DNA of 64,000 nucleotides from Dallia pectoralis (GCA_029465975.1 CM055759.1:11014744-11078743); one strand, 5' to 3'. Positions 10,701 to 23,400 are shown, counted from the first letter of the stretch. A program made the numbers and translations. Notes: a model not told the origin generated them from the letters alone.

Positions 10701-13700
10701 TGGTGAGGGTTGTTGTTGCGATTTCTTCTTTTATTGGGCTCAGAGGAAGGTAGTGTTATTGTTTTTTCAGGGGAGAGTAGTGTTGTTGTTGTTTTTTTGT
10801 TTGTTTATTACTCAGGGAAGGGTAGTGATGCTTGCATGGGACTACTGTAGCAAAAGGTGTCGTTTACACTTCACATAAACAGTGCCTGGTAGTCAGCTCG
10901 AGCATTTAATGTTTGGTTAACATTTTTTTTGCCATGAACCTTTTCAGTAAAAATGGCAGCCCTAGTTCCAAGAACACCCTAGACATTGGCACAATGCCCC
11001 TTGTGGTGAAAGTAAGAAGTGTTTTTTATTTTTTTCAAACAATATTTGGTGACAAATTTGTTTCATGCTGGGATAAATATGTAAAAAAGTTTAAGGGGAT
11101 ATAGTTTGCCCCCACACATAAATAATTTGCAGAGCCACCTTTTGCTGCAATAAAATACTATGGATTGTAATAGGCATCTGATGTTATTATGGTATTCTGA
11201 GCTTTGCAAGGGAAGGAGAAATGTTTTTTATTAATTGGGATTTGATTTTATAGAAATGAAACCATGATATTGAAGCCAGTGTTTGACATTGGGGCATTGT
11301 GCATTTCTTTTTTTGTTATGTTTTCAGATATATTTAAAACTTAAAACTGATTTTGATTTAAGCTGGTCATCATCTGCAGTCAGTTTGCTCTGATCGTAGT
11401 GTAATGAGAGGGAGTTTTGAACATCAATTGTGAATTTGTTCCAACCCATCGTTTATAGGGTGTAAAAAAAGTGCTCCAGGTCATTATTTTTTCTTTATTT
11501 ATTATTTTTTAATTCATGTTTAATGTTTTGAGTGGACCCCAGCCAGTAGGAGTAAATGCTGTTTGCAGTAACTAATAGATAGTAATTCAGTCAGCTTGTA
11601 CTCTGTTGTTGTTGTGTTTAGGAGCTGAGAGAGATGGTGAGCCTGCCTGGAACAAGACCACAGATGGAGGCGTCGGACTTTGAGGGCATCGCCAAGACCC
11701 TAAAAGGTGTCCAATTCCTCTCAGGGTTTTTCTCATTAAAACCTTCTTATCTTGTCCTTGTGTTGTGACAACACACTGCCCTTCACATTCTTACAGCAAA
11801 CCTCTGTCCACAGCATTAAAGCTTTACACCATTTAAGGCAGTAGTAGTGATCAAATATCTACGCTGTAGGCTGTGTCTTTGTCGTGTGTGAACTGTGGGT
11901 ATGTGTACCTACTTGTCCCAGGTTTTCTGTTAACTTTAGTGTATTTCAGCTTCACAGACCAAATACACCGCTTCTGGTTTGCTGGTGTTTCTGTTGAACT
12001 ATTTGATCTGACTGTGTACTCTCTCACAGCACTGCCCAGGCCAAGGAAGCGTCTGACAGAGCTGCTGCTGAAGGCTGCCGTAGAAACTCCAGAGGAAAAG
12101 GAGCTAGAGAGGCGGAACTCTGCCCAGAAGGCCTGGGGATTCAGATTCTTGCGTAGCCCCGTAGAAATCCTCCCATCCGCTGATCTCACCAGGACCACAG
12201 GGATACGATTGGCTGTCAACCGATTAGAGGTGAGCTGGGTTTTTAAGTAAGAAGATCATCTCTGGACCTTAGCAGCTTTGTTTTTTTATTTTTACCAGCT
12301 TAAACAAAAAAAGCAAAAAACCAACAGAGCAAGGGTGAGGATGTGTGGGCAGTGGCCACAGGCGAGGTGGAGGATGTGGAGTGTGGCCTAGTCATCAGCA
12401 GCATTGGCTACAAAAGCCTTCCCATTGACCCTGCTGTCCCCTTTGATGCCCGGAAACACATAATCCCCAACACGATGGGACGCGTGCAGCAGTCTGCAGG
12501 TAAGTGCAGGTAAGTCTGGGTTCCTTATTTTCAGGGTTTAGGATGCAGAACCCTAAGTGTGTCTGTCCCAGTAGGTCTATACTGCAGTGGCTGGGTGAAA
12601 AGGGGTCCCACGGGTGTAATCGCAACTACCATGAATGACAGCTTTGACACAGCCAGGACTCTCTTACATGACATGGATCAGGGAACCCTGGACATCTCCA
12701 CTGTCAAGGGAGGCTCGAAGGAGGTCACCGCCCTCCTGGAGAAGAGAGGTATTACAGCACCAATTAGTTTCAAATAACTTTAAATGGATCGCTATTAATA
12801 CATACGTATAGTGCAATGTCAAGCACCTGCAAATAAAGAAACTCTGGGAAATGATGTCTCTCTAGAGATTCTCCTTAAAAGACCAAAGGTCATGAAATTT
12901 GGTGCTCTTCCGGCACTAAATTTATAATCAGCATGGCCCTATAACAAGTACATATACTATTCATATCAGGGCTTGAATTTCGGTGCGGGATTGCGGGGAT
13001 TGCGCATAATTTAAACCATTCCTGCAAGGTTAATTTTTATAGTGTGAGAAATTCCCTTTTTTGTGAAATAACTTGGAAACCTCAATTTACTTTCATATTG
13101 TCTACAAAGGTCTTTCACATGTTGCATAGCATTTGGTTTTTCAAAATAAAACATTTTTTTTTAAATACATTTAAATACTCAATCTCAATAGGTTTTTTGT
13201 GCAGTGACCTATTAACCTCAAACCACTTTTAGATTATCTAAAGATCCACATGTTGCACAGCTTTTGGTTTTTCAAAATAAGTTTGAAAACTTTTAGTATA
13301 CATTTTTAACTTAAATATCTCAATAGCTTTTTTGTGCAGTGATCTTTTAACCTCAAACCACTTTCAGATAGTCTTCAGGGGCCACCCACATGTTGCACAA
13401 CTAGAAATGCACAATTAATGTATACAAATTAGATATTAATAAATAAAGATGATTACATTAGACAGATGCACCAAAGGTTATTCTCCCCCCATAATATTTA
13501 GACCCCCCCCATGTGACCCATGTAAGGGGGAAATTCCCCCCCAGTTTAAAAAACGAAAACCAGGCCCTGCATATATTAGTTAAGTTTGACTTAGAGATGA
13601 CATTTGGTACACATCTTCAGGGGTATGAGTTGTGCTAATCCACAGGAGTTCTCAGACACCACTTGTACATGTTTAACTGCATGTACTATTTGCTGTACAT

Positions 13701-14001
13701 GAAAAATAACAGCAAGAAATCCACTCCACCCAATAGTAACCTCAGACAGTGAATGATTCTCCATTGACATCTCTTTACTAATACATAATGAACTGAGACT
13801 TCTTCAGATGTAAAGGAATGTGTGTGTTCACCTTGTTCTAGTACATTTACTGCTTCCTGTGTGTGACTAGGAGTGAAACCAGTATTGTTCTCAGACTGGG
13901 AGAAGATTGACAGTGAGGAGTCAAGGAGGGGAGAGACCAGAGGAAAACCCAGGGAAAAGCTGCTGGATGTGGGAGAGATGCTGAAGGTGGCCTGGGCATA
14001 G
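7769..14001 (+). CDS. fdxr: NADPH:ferredoxin (adrenodoxin) oxidoreductase, mitochondrial
   Basis: This is the flavoenzyme that passes electrons from NADPH through ferredoxin to mitochondrial P450s and Fe-S assembly. Exons: 7769-7859, 8507-8607, 9502-9597, 9739-9861, 9979-10092, 10220-10321, 10498-10605, 11622-11706, 12030-12229, 12328-12499, 12575-12748 and 13895-14001. They join in phase to about 490 residues, close to the human 491. Exon 1 is a basic mitochondrial leader. Exon 2 has the FAD motif VGGGPAGFYTAQ, exon 3 PFGLVRFGVAPDHPEVK, exon 6 the NADP motif GQGNVALDVAR, exon 7 GRRGPLQVA, exon 11 YCSGWVKRGPTGVIATTM, and the last exon DWEKID and GKPREKLL. Two oddities: the exon 10 donor is duplicated in tandem, and the conserved junction after VSFS is not followed by a GT donor. 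The exon 11 end given here (GTATTA donor) drops that short segment, and reading on gives a stop at 12775-12777. The ATG at 7769 is the only one opening the leader frame. Confidence 0.93.
7860..8183 (+). repeat. 29-bp minisatellite containing the fdxr exon 1 splice donor
   Basis: Eleven tandem units, each beginning GTAAGACCGGGGGTATCTAG or a close variant and ending ACACATTAT. The first unit starts exactly at the exon 1 donor (7860), and every unit starts with GTAAG, GTGAG or, once, GCAAG. The first unit has a small internal duplication (GGGTAT). The later units carry GTGAGA and look like a sub-family that spread together. Confidence 0.95.
8770..9035 (+). repeat. ~57-bp minisatellite in fdxr intron 2
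   Basis: About four and a half tandem units start near 8770, 8828, 8885, 8942 and 8999. Each carries GCATATATTAGCTCATGGTA, then GTGTAGC and a GATATGCAGGTTG block. Both strands stay open across the array, which produces spurious short open frames. Confidence 0.9.
13080..13400 (+). repeat. Imperfect repeats in the last fdxr intron
   Basis: A block of roughly 120-130 bp is repeated about two and a half times. Shared words are CACATGTTGCA(T/C)AGC, TTTGGTTTTTCAAAATAA, TTTTTTGTGCAGTGA and TTAACCTCAAACCACTTT. The surrounding intron (12749-13894) holds no other recognisable feature. Confidence 0.75.
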
Positions 14002-14056
14002 GGAAGAGAAGGCATTTGAAACAGAGGACCCCGACAATCAAGAAGTCAAAGAACCA

Positions 14057-14062
14057 AATAAA
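14057..14062 (+). promoter_or_regulatory. Poly(A) signal of fdxr
   Basis: Canonical AATAAA 56 bases after the fdxr stop codon. Confidence 0.6.
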
Positions 14063-14598
14063 CTAATTGGTTCTAACCCGAATTTTTTCCAGACAATGTG
14101 GTCCAACTATTAAGAGAATATATTTTATAATGTATATCTGTAAGTAAATAGGTGGTTATGGGGTGATTATTTAACTAAGCACTACATTATCGGCAGCTTT
14201 AATGAAAATAAATATGTATCAAAAGTGCTATGCTACTGTGTAATCATGTTTAATCGTATTATTAGGAATCTATATTAATGCAACTGTATGTAGAAAGATT
14301 ATTTGAGTAATTGTACTTTATGCTAGTGACTGAATTAAAGAGTGTGAATGGTCAATCACAAAATGATAATTTTTCTTCTAACAAGTCTCTTACATCGTTT
14401 TTATACATATAATGCTCAACATAGTTATGAGGTTTTCCAGAAAGAGCTCACTAAGTGAATAATGCAGCTGTTTCAATCAACCCAAGACACGAGCCTACAA
14501 TGTGAGGGGAATAAATGGCTGAGTAAAGAGCTGTGGGTGTGATGCAAACCTATAAGAAAATAAAAAGTGCATCGCAACAACACGTTATATAAAATGTG

Positions 14599-14604
14599 TT
14601 TATT
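14599..14604 (-). promoter_or_regulatory. Poly(A) signal of mrpl38
   Basis: TTTATT on the plus strand is AATAAA on the minus strand, 55 bases past the mrpl38 stop. The fdxr and mrpl38 transcripts converge, with their two signals about 540 bp apart. Confidence 0.6.
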
Positions 14605-14658
14605 ATAATATTATACACTGTTATCATCACATTGGGCCATGCACCCGTATTCAACATT

Positions 14659-17600
14659 TTAGTAGATCCCATAAGTGTGTTCTTTTCCATCTCGGTACCG
14701 GTCCAGATATCGGAGCGGCTGACGGTGGGGATATTTCACCTGAGGAGGGTGGTACACAGGGGGATGCTCAAACTGAAACACAGGTTCCTTCATGTCTGGG
14801 GGAGAGACGGGTGGACCTTGTCATTTCCTGTGACAACCTTTCTGAGCATGTTGACATCCTCCAGAGCAGTCATGATTGTTAGTATTTGAAACTATGATAT
14901 CACATCTAAAGATTAATTTGAACACAGTTAAAAATAAAAAATTGTGGGATCAGATGCTTGAAAACCTTTGTCTGAAAACTTTTTTACTCTTGTTTCTAAG
15001 CTCTTTTAACATCTGCAGATGTCAATGTTACAAAGTACAAGTAAGTACAACCATTTTGTTTTAAGCAGGTGAACAAAATTGAAATCCGTAAGATTCAGAT
15101 TTACGGTTTGTAGTTATGCACAAAGATTATTGGGAAATTCATGAATACAAACGGGAAGATCATTACGTGGTCATTAAATGAGTGATCATTAATCGGTAAG
15201 TGTTAATTAAGTGAGCATTAATCATAGAAAAAAAATCTTTTTTTTCAAGATTGATATGCCAAACAGGGCCAGAAGGCTAAAATCTCACACCCTTAATCTT
15301 TCACAGACTGTAAAACTGGACGAGCACAACTTTGTGGGAAGATACATGACTGCGACATCTAAGTTGCAATTGACAATGTAGCAGAGTACATTTGCTAATA
15401 TCAAATGGTTTGTAGTATTCCCAACCACTCATTTGCTAATAAAAGTGTGTGTGTGTGTACTTACTGAGAGTGTTATGAAAAGTGTTGGTAACAGACTGGT
15501 CCCACTGACACTGGAAGAAGGAGAGGCCTGCTGGAGTTATGAGGTCCTGGTGTTTCCTGTAGAACTCTTCTGTCTTAAAGCTCCGCTCTGACAGCGACCC
15601 ACTTGGGAAAAAGGAGACAATACATGTTGAGTGTTTGTGTCCCACATGATCAGAGGGATTGCTGACATGATCAGTGACTGTCATCACCATGGTGACTGTT
15701 GGATGTCTTCATGAAAGTTGATTGGTCCTTCCTGTTTAAACAGAATGTAGACGAAGCGGTGAAAACCTGTTCCTTTGGCTGGGATCGGGGCCAGGTATTG
15801 ATACAGCTCTTCTCCTGTGGTTACCGCACCACCTGAGATGTTCCCACTGAAAACAAAGTTCACCTCAATTACATGTGTGATCGTTGGCATTTGGAATAAA
15901 TCGTTTTATAATTTTCTGATGAATTCTCATCTTTGTGAATGAAAACAATATCTAAAACATTCACCCACAAAGATTTAAACCACTTACAAGTTTGACAAAA
16001 ATGCAATACAATAATCAACCGTGAAATACTCACACCAGCCAGTGCACATACTCTCCTTCACTGTCCAGCAGATGTTCATCTGAAACAAAGGTATCCTTTA
16101 TTTAACCAACAAGTATGGCACAAATACCGTATTCCTTTAATTATACATTCATATGGGGACATGGTGCCACCAAATAAATGCAATGAGCATTATTACTACA
16201 CTACATTACTACATTAGTTTGCCTACCCTTGCTCCTTGAGCATAGAGCAGCAGACAGCCCTACTTCATTCTCTGTGGTGTGTGGTTGTCAAAACTGTTAC
16301 TGTTTACCAGTAAAACCATGGTAGATCTTTTGTTTCTGATCATAGCAGTCCCCTTCCTCACATTTCCAGTTTAGCACCTCAAGCACCACCTTGGCGTTAC
16401 CATGACGGTATGCCTCACAGCAAAACCGGATGTGGTTTGTCAGTGAGGCTCCCACCATCATTACTGTGGTGTTGGTGTGATTGGTTCATCCATGGCTGAA
16501 TGGCTGCATGGCTTGTCTCTTACCTGGGCTGGTGAGCAGCAGCGTCCATAGGGTACCTTCCTCTGCCTCAAAACAGACCTGAGGTGCCACAGCAGCCTGT
16601 TACAGACACAAGACCAGAGGTGAGATTAGAACAGGCACATGGGTCATTCCAGGAAACTACACACGGTCTGGCAATCAAGTCTCAATCACTAAGTCTTACA
16701 ATGTGTTTTCAGAATAAATAAATAATTAAAAATGAATTGTCTAGGAAGGCTCAGTACCATGTACTATTGAGTTATCCTTGCAAAAGGGTGTGAAGTTAAA
16801 AAAAAGACTAGGATACCAATAATTTTGATGCTTATTTTTTTCAGGAATTTTAAATCTTTAGTATCATTAATATAAAGCACAATGCATAGTACATGTTGTA
16901 ATATTACTCATCACCTGTGTTTTGATTATTCTTGACCAAGGGACAATTTCAGTACGTCTCCGATGTTTTTCATCTACACTGTGTGACAATAGAGTTGTGG
17001 TTTTGTGTGCAAATGCAACATCTAATCTCTGAACAAAGATACTATGAGCCAATATTTTATGAAAACTCTACAATTGGTTTCTCTTACCTCAGTAGGGGTC
17101 AACTGATTGCCATAATATACTTGTGCCGTATTGTCCTGGCCGTAGCTGACTCGCAGTGTAACGCGTGGGATAAAGTAGGCCATGGGAAACAGATCCTTGA
17201 AGATCCCGTAGTGATGTGCTAGTCTCTGGATATGAAATGGGCCGCTCATCTCCTCCCAACATGAATGCACCCGATCCAGGGGGATCTTAACTGCAAAACA
17301 GGTCCAAATCTACATGTAAAGAAACTCTCTTCATCAACTGATGGTGTTGAAGTATGACTAAACGGAATGACATTAAAGCAGGTATGCTAGGTTATCATGG
17401 AGTAGTCTGACAAATCTATTACAAGTGTATATTCCTTATTGTGTAATGTAACAATTTTAAAAATGTCATATTTCACATACATTGCAAATTACGTTGGTCC
17501 AAAATGGTTCCAGACAAAACATTCACGGCTTTGTGCGTAACAAAAAACGATTTAGACATGTTTTTTTATGTTGTATTCAAATGTTTGGACTGAATGTCTG

Positions 17601-18699
17601 TCCATGTAAAGAGTGTGGGATTAACAACACGCCAGATAAGTGAGCATCAATGGGCTACTTATGTTTAAGTGCAGAAGGGTGCTACATTCTATATAACAAC
17701 CCCTGCTGGGAGACTCACAGGTGCGTAGACGCATGGCCCTCTCCAGCTCCATACTGCTTCGGTTCTCCTTCACCAGCCTTCTCCTCTCCTTAATTTCTCT
17801 GCCCTTGGCAGGCCGACAACATGGCAGCCCGATGTTTACTTTCTCCACACCTGGACCAGCATCACGCACAGAAGTAAAGACTGAGCATGCCCAGACAACA
17901 ACGGGTTAAAATGTAATGTGTGTAGGTTGCTATTCACATTTACAGTATCTATTGATATTATATATTTTACCAAAAAGACACGTGCTCCTTAATAGGCATT
18001 CAACACAGTGTACTATCCAGCTGGCATCTTGTAAAGTATGCCTAACAACAAAATTCAACCCAGTAAATGAGGTGCACTATCAATACAATTATACAAAACA
18101 CAGAGTTTTGTCTAATGATCCAGTAGGGTATACAAAGGACTACAGATGACGTTATTAGCTAGTTATTGTGTCGGGTATAATAGCATGCTGTGCACCATAT
18201 TCCGGGTCCGTTTGCTGCTGATACTGTCTGTAGGTCTTCCACCAGGCTGGAGAGTTCTTCGCCTCCTCAGCTTTCTTGAGGTATCGCGTGTAGCTTCGAT
18301 ACTTTTCTAGTGACTCCAAGTTTCTGTAGTCAATGTCCTCATTTGGCATGCGTCCCAATGGAGCAGACCGTCGGCATAAAAAAGCTGAAATGCACAAACA
18401 CATGGCTAGTGAGTGTACCACCAGACGAAAATGATATGCAGATTGTCAATACTGTACATGGAGTAGCGAACCGCCACCACCAGTCTGTACTGCTAACAAG
18501 CTAACTATGCGATGTAACCTCGTTAACGGTATTATTATGCAACAAACTCATCCTTTATTATATTCCTGAACTTGGATATAAAAAAGCATAAACACGCCAT
18601 AAATCATATAGTACCTGTAGTTGCAATTGTCCTGGTATTGCTGACCCCTAAATCTGTGCCAGTCCGCAGCACAGAAGAGCAAACCATGCGCACCGCCAT
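14659..18699 (-). CDS. mrpl38: Mitochondrial large ribosomal subunit protein mL38
   Basis: Nine exons on the minus strand: 18615-18699, 18196-18384, 17719-17850, 17088-17290, 16524-16596, 16034-16079, 15688-15846, 15465-15601 and 14659-14795. They join in phase to about 386 residues (human 380). The protein is a structural component of the mitochondrial 39S subunit with a PEBP-like fold. Signatures include PLGRMPNEDIDYRNLESLEK and SPAWWKTYRQY near the N-terminus, VYYGNQLTPTE and EAEEGTLWTLLLTSP in the PEBP-like core, and TPAGLSFFQCQWDQSV, FPHRQPLRYLDRYR-like and YGIY at the C-terminus. The start ATG sits inside the sequence AAAATGGCGG, a typical arrangement in housekeeping mitochondrial genes. 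It is divergent from trim65 and convergent with fdxr. Confidence 0.95.
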
Positions 18700-18712
18700 T
18701 TTGGTGACGTAA
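18691..18712 (-). promoter_or_regulatory. mrpl38 start-site region: YY1-like and CRE-like motifs
   Basis: On the minus strand AAAATGGCGG (YY1-type) overlaps the start codon, and TTACGTCA (CRE/ATF half-palindrome, plus-strand 18705-18712) lies 6 bases upstream of the ATG. Motif identity is seen directly; a role in transcription is inferred from the usual promoter make-up of mitochondrial ribosomal protein genes. Confidence 0.45.
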
Positions 18713-18730
18713 TACGGAATACGCAACAGC

Positions 18731-19531
18731 AACATCCGGTAAGTGGAGAACCCGGATGATATTTATGTGTACTTTGTCATCATACCCTATTGGTCTAACT
18801 TTGTTGACAACCTGAATTGGTGGAATATCTGGAACCTTTCTTACAAATACCTCCTTACGAATAAAGTAAGAGAGGTCTCTTTCAAAATCATACATTGGTA
18901 TTATCCTGCTAAGCAATATCTCCTTAGGTTTAAGCATGACATATGTGTTAACTGCTCTTTCTGTGGGAATATGCCCAGAAACAATCAATGGTGCACCTGT
19001 TCTGGTCCCATCACCACCACTTTCAGGAAAGATCTCTCTCGATACATTACTGAGTGATACACTTGTCTCTGATTGTGGAAAGATGTACTGTTTGGTTTCC
19101 ATGACAACAAAAGTAAAAAACAGAAAGAAATATACCTAATTAATTTGTTGATAATTTTAGGGAAATATCATATTCACAAAGCCACATTTAGTAACTCTAA
19201 ACTTTCTATTATTATTGCTTTTGGTAGGGAGACGGAACAGTACATCAAAACCATCTATGATTAAAAAAATAAGAAAGCTGCTAAAACCATTCATTTGTGC
19301 TCACTTTTTAATGTATATATTTGAAACTCCCCCAGTCTCTGCTCTTGACTTTTTTTTCTGTATTAATGACTTTTTCTTTTTTACTGTTTGAGTCGTAAAG
19401 AGTTAATAAATAAATACGGATCATCCGGTAAGTGGAGAACCCATATGACATTCATGTGTACTACGTCATCATACGGATCATCCGGTAAGTGGAGAGCCCC
19501 TATGATATTCATGTGTACTTCGTTATCATAC
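18731..19531 (-). repeat. 57-bp promoter-like module present three times, one copy separated by a LINE
   Basis: Copies lie at about 18731-18786, 19419-19475 and 19475-19531. Each carries ATCCGGTAAGTGGAG, a (T/C)ATGA(C/T)ATTTATGTGTAC-like stretch and a CGTCATCATAC-like end. Read towards mrpl38 this gives TGATGACGTA (CRE-like) and ACTTACCGGAT (ETS-like core). Copies 2 and 3 are directly adjacent. Copy 1 is about 32 bp from the mrpl38 ATG and was separated from the others by the LINE at 18787-19418. Confidence 0.8.
18787..19418 (+). mobile_element. 5'-truncated L1/Tx1-type LINE, ORF2 C-terminus
   Basis: The plus strand encodes VREVSFKIIHWYYPAKQYLL, a zinc-finger-like NCSFCGNMP, then after a stop LWKDVLFGFHDN, INLLIILGKYHIHKATF and TEQYIKTIY. 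These are the tail motifs of fish L1-type ORF2 proteins. A short AT-rich 3' end (AATAAATAAATAC) closes it. The insert splits the 57-bp repeat array and is flanked by a possible 3-4 base duplication (ATAC). The long minus-strand open frame over it is a shadow. Confidence 0.75.
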
Positions 19532-20432
19532 GGATTCCCTGTAGCATCTGTATTAGATAGCTACATTCATTGATTGCGCTGGTGAGATACATTAACTTAT
19601 TATTTGGACACATGGAATGAGTGTTTTACTTGAAACGTGCCTTGTTTTAAAATAATGTTTTCATATTTCGACATGATCTTTGAGTTTTTATTATAATTAT
19701 TGTTAAACATTAGCTAACGACGTCATGCTAATGTTAGCTATCAAGTTAGAGTAATAGTGTAGGAACGTTAGCATGTACTGTACTGCTTTCCATTCATTTG
19801 ATTACTGCTGGCCTCGCATCTGATCTGAAGCATCGACTAACTAACTCACTTTATGTCATTCATACACAATTATCCGTTTGTATGTAGCTCATTGCTTGAT
19901 TTGTAACACATGTCCAGCTGTCAGTATCTCCATTATAGCATGTTGTTTATCCTATGTAGTGATACTATCACTAAAGAATGAATGAATGTTACAGTAGGTC
20001 AGTATACACTAGGCCTAATGTTTGGTGTTTCAATTGACAACAGTATGCATGACACAATCTTAGTCTAAACATTGACAGCCATATCCTTTATATATATATA
20101 TATATATATAAATATATATATGTGTGTGTTTATTTTAGGCATTTTGTCTTTGCTTTGTAAGATGCATTTTGTTGTTTATGCAGTACTTATATTGCATTCG
20201 TTAAACTTGCTTATTAAAAGTCAGTAGAATCAGGTGAGATTGTTGCCTGCATTAACTTTTTTTGAACAAAGTAAACTCTGATTAGAATAAAGCATCTCAT
20301 TATTATAGTATCTGTTGCAGTTAGTTACTTTTTACATTTACAAGGTTTAACCAGGGACATTTCCATCAATGTCTGATCACTTCCTCCTAAGGTGAGGAGG
20401 GGTTCTGTTTTGTACACAGATTGTTTGGAGAG
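19532..20432. other. Region between the mrpl38 promoter and trim65
   Basis: No exon recognised before the trim65 ATG. A (TA)n microsatellite lies at about 20089-20120, followed by a short TG run. Part of the stretch before 20433 is expected to be trim65 5' UTR or promoter. No clear motif was identified. Confidence 0.4.
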
Positions 20433-23400
20433 ATGGAAGCCCTAAATCTGTCCTGCGCCATCTGCTTGGATCGCTTCAGAGTGCCAGTCACCATCCCTTG
20501 TGGGCACACTTTCTGTCAAGATTGCATCACAGAGCACTGGGACACCAAATCCAAGTCAGACATTGGACCACATTGTCCCATCTGCAATGAGGAATTCCCC
20601 ATCAGACCCGCCTTAAAACGCAACGTGTCTCTGTCTGTTCTGTCCGAGGCAACTGCAAACAGTGCTGGTGCATCTGGTAGAGACACAATGCCTGTTATGA
20701 AAGGCGACCTCGCCAAAACCATGTCTCTGCCTCTGTGTGACCGACACAAGAAACCCCTGGTGTACTACTGTAAGAATGACAACATGTGTGTGTGCTGCGA
20801 ATGTGGCATCTCCGAGTGTAAGAAGCATGAAACGGTGCTGGTGGAGGCTGAGGTGAAGAGCCGAGAGGTGAGCGTCAGACAAACACTTCTCGATGTTTTG
20901 CGATTGTCGGTGCAATCAACATAGCAGTGTTTTTTGCCCCAACTATGTTGGCTATTCAGCACACATTCCATTGTTCGTCGATTTCCAGTGTTTGCTAAGA
21001 AGAAAAAACGTGGAGGTGGAAAGATGTATGGAAGAAACTGAGAAGAGCATTGCTGAGCTGACAGAGAATATTGCCAAAGCCCAGGTAAAGCCAAAAGGCA
21101 GTAACTGCCATAACTCACCTCACTGGGCTTTTGTTTTGGTTTAACTGGGGTTTGGGCTGAAGTTTGAATGGTATTCCTTGGTAATAGATGTTTTATTATC
21201 AGCCTATATGAATCTGACAGCCACATACAAATACATTTATTAACAGAAGTTTCTGTTCAGTTATGGAATTGTATTCCAGCAGTTGTAACGTGAAATATGG
21301 CAGAGGTCAAAGGTCATGTCAGAGGTCAGGGTTCGTGAATAAAAAACAACCTCATAGGAAGACAACATAGAAGAGCATGGGGGTATAATTCATTTGGCTG
21401 GACAATTACTCTAAATTTCACTCAGTTCTCTAGCCTATATGCAGTTGGTGGTCATTGTGTTTGCCTGGTACATATGTATGCTTAACCAGTCTGAGCATTA
21501 GGGTTGTTTTTACAGTGTTAGTAAACACTTGCTAACAAGAGCAAGACCAATTGGAAAAATACACATATTTATAAATCAATACACTTCAAACTAAATATTG
21601 GTTTTGCTATTCAAACGGTTACGGTAAACTGTCATTTGGCAGGCAAATAACTGTCCTCCAAATGACATGACTTTCTCCCATCACAACCTTATCTCATCTC
21701 TGATTGGTCAATGTTTCCCTTGTCCTTAATATACCTTATCCTCTGTAGGTGACCTTGCAGCAGACCTCCCACTGGGTGAATGCAAAGTTCTCTATGCTAT
21801 TGAAGGTGCTAGCAGAGAAACAGGAGTGTACAGAGAACTTTATTGAGCAGGAAAAAGACGCATCTCTTGTCGAGGCTAATACAAGGCTAGAGGAACTACA
21901 GGAGAGGGCACAGCAACTCAGGGAACGTCAGGTCCAAATCGCAGCCATCCGCAACCTGCCTGACACTCAGCTAATACAGGTTTGTGTTTTCATCTATACA
22001 GCAAAACGTCTATACATCTATATATCTTATGTGAGAGCAGGTTTTAGTAATAATAGTAAGCTAGTATAATTTAATTTACTATAGAGATTAACACAAAATT
22101 AAAACAAAATATTATTGTGGTTTCCAGTAGACAGTCTATAGATATACAGTATAATGTACCAGATTTTGTTTAATTTATATAAACATCTAGTTAACAGTCA
22201 AATCTCAAATGTAATAATCTTATTTAATCATCTTGAAGAATCCATGTCTCTGTAAATTAAATTGAATAAGTAAATTACGGGGTTTATAACTAGCCAAAAG
22301 ATCAAGTTTGAGGTGTTTTCCTTTAAGAACAAATGCTTGCAAAGGCAACCAGATATCAATTCTGACAAATCAGTATGATCACCTCTGAAAACGTTCTGTT
22401 GTGAGAATAGCTCAAATGTATATTCTCAGATCAGGTGTTAAAATGAAACAAATATACCTGAATGATATATCTTGAAATATTTTAGAGGCACACTAACACA
22501 GTACTCAAATTCAAATGTAGGCTTATTCAGTTACAGCTGTGTTCTATTTGTTAATGTACGTATATAACCTATATTAAACATACTTGCATGCATTCCCATA
22601 TTAAAGTATTGTCAACATAATTGTTAACATTTCATATTTTTCTCTTTTTGCGGTGAAGGAGTCTCGTTTGGTGGAGGTCCCACATATGAAGGACATTCCA
22701 GTAGATGTGACTCCTAATCTGCAGGAGAGGCTCAGTGGAGTTACAGATGTCCTGTCACGGATCTCTAAGCTAGTGTCTGAGGACCTGGTGAAGGCTGTGT
22801 CTACAGCTGTGGGACAGGACAAGCAAAGTAACGTAACACCTGACCAAATACGTGACCTAATCTCAATGTATGCCCTAGTCTGTGTGTATGGGACCATAGG
22901 TTAACCCTATTACACCAGGAGCACATTGTCTCTCTATATTGTAGTTTTATGCTCGGTGTCGGTCCTCTAGGTTCTCCCCAGGATAAGCGTCCGGTTCTGG
23001 CTGTGGTCCCCAGTCCTGCTGCTCCATTTCACCCAGCTGGGAAGGAAGGACTCAGCGAATGTATGTATCCTAGTTATTTACACAGTAACTAATGGTAACT
23101 GTATATTTTAGGCTTTATAATTAGTAACCTGAATAATGTATAGAAGATTGCCAACATCCTGTGTTTAATAATAATATCACGTCTAAATGTCTTCTCACAT
23201 GCTCCTCAGACCGCTGCACCCTGACCTTTGACCCTCGCACAGCCAACGCTCATCTGCTCCTCTCCCAGGAGAACCGACGAGCGGAACACCTGACCTCTGG
23301 GCCACGCTCTGTCACCGCCCACAATGCTCGATTTGATCACACCTGGCAGGTGCTCTGCTTTCAGGGCTTCAGGCACGGACAGCACTACTGGGAGGTGCAG

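Noticed and set aside
18548..19102. 184-residue open frame on the minus strand upstream of mrpl38
   Set aside because: It overlaps mrpl38 exon 1 out of frame and runs antisense through the LINE fragment, whose plus strand carries the recognisable ORF2 motifs.
20421..20432. Start of trim65 at a TTG twelve bases upstream
   Set aside because: The first ATG in the frame (20433) directly precedes the RING domain, and vertebrate genes rarely start at TTG.
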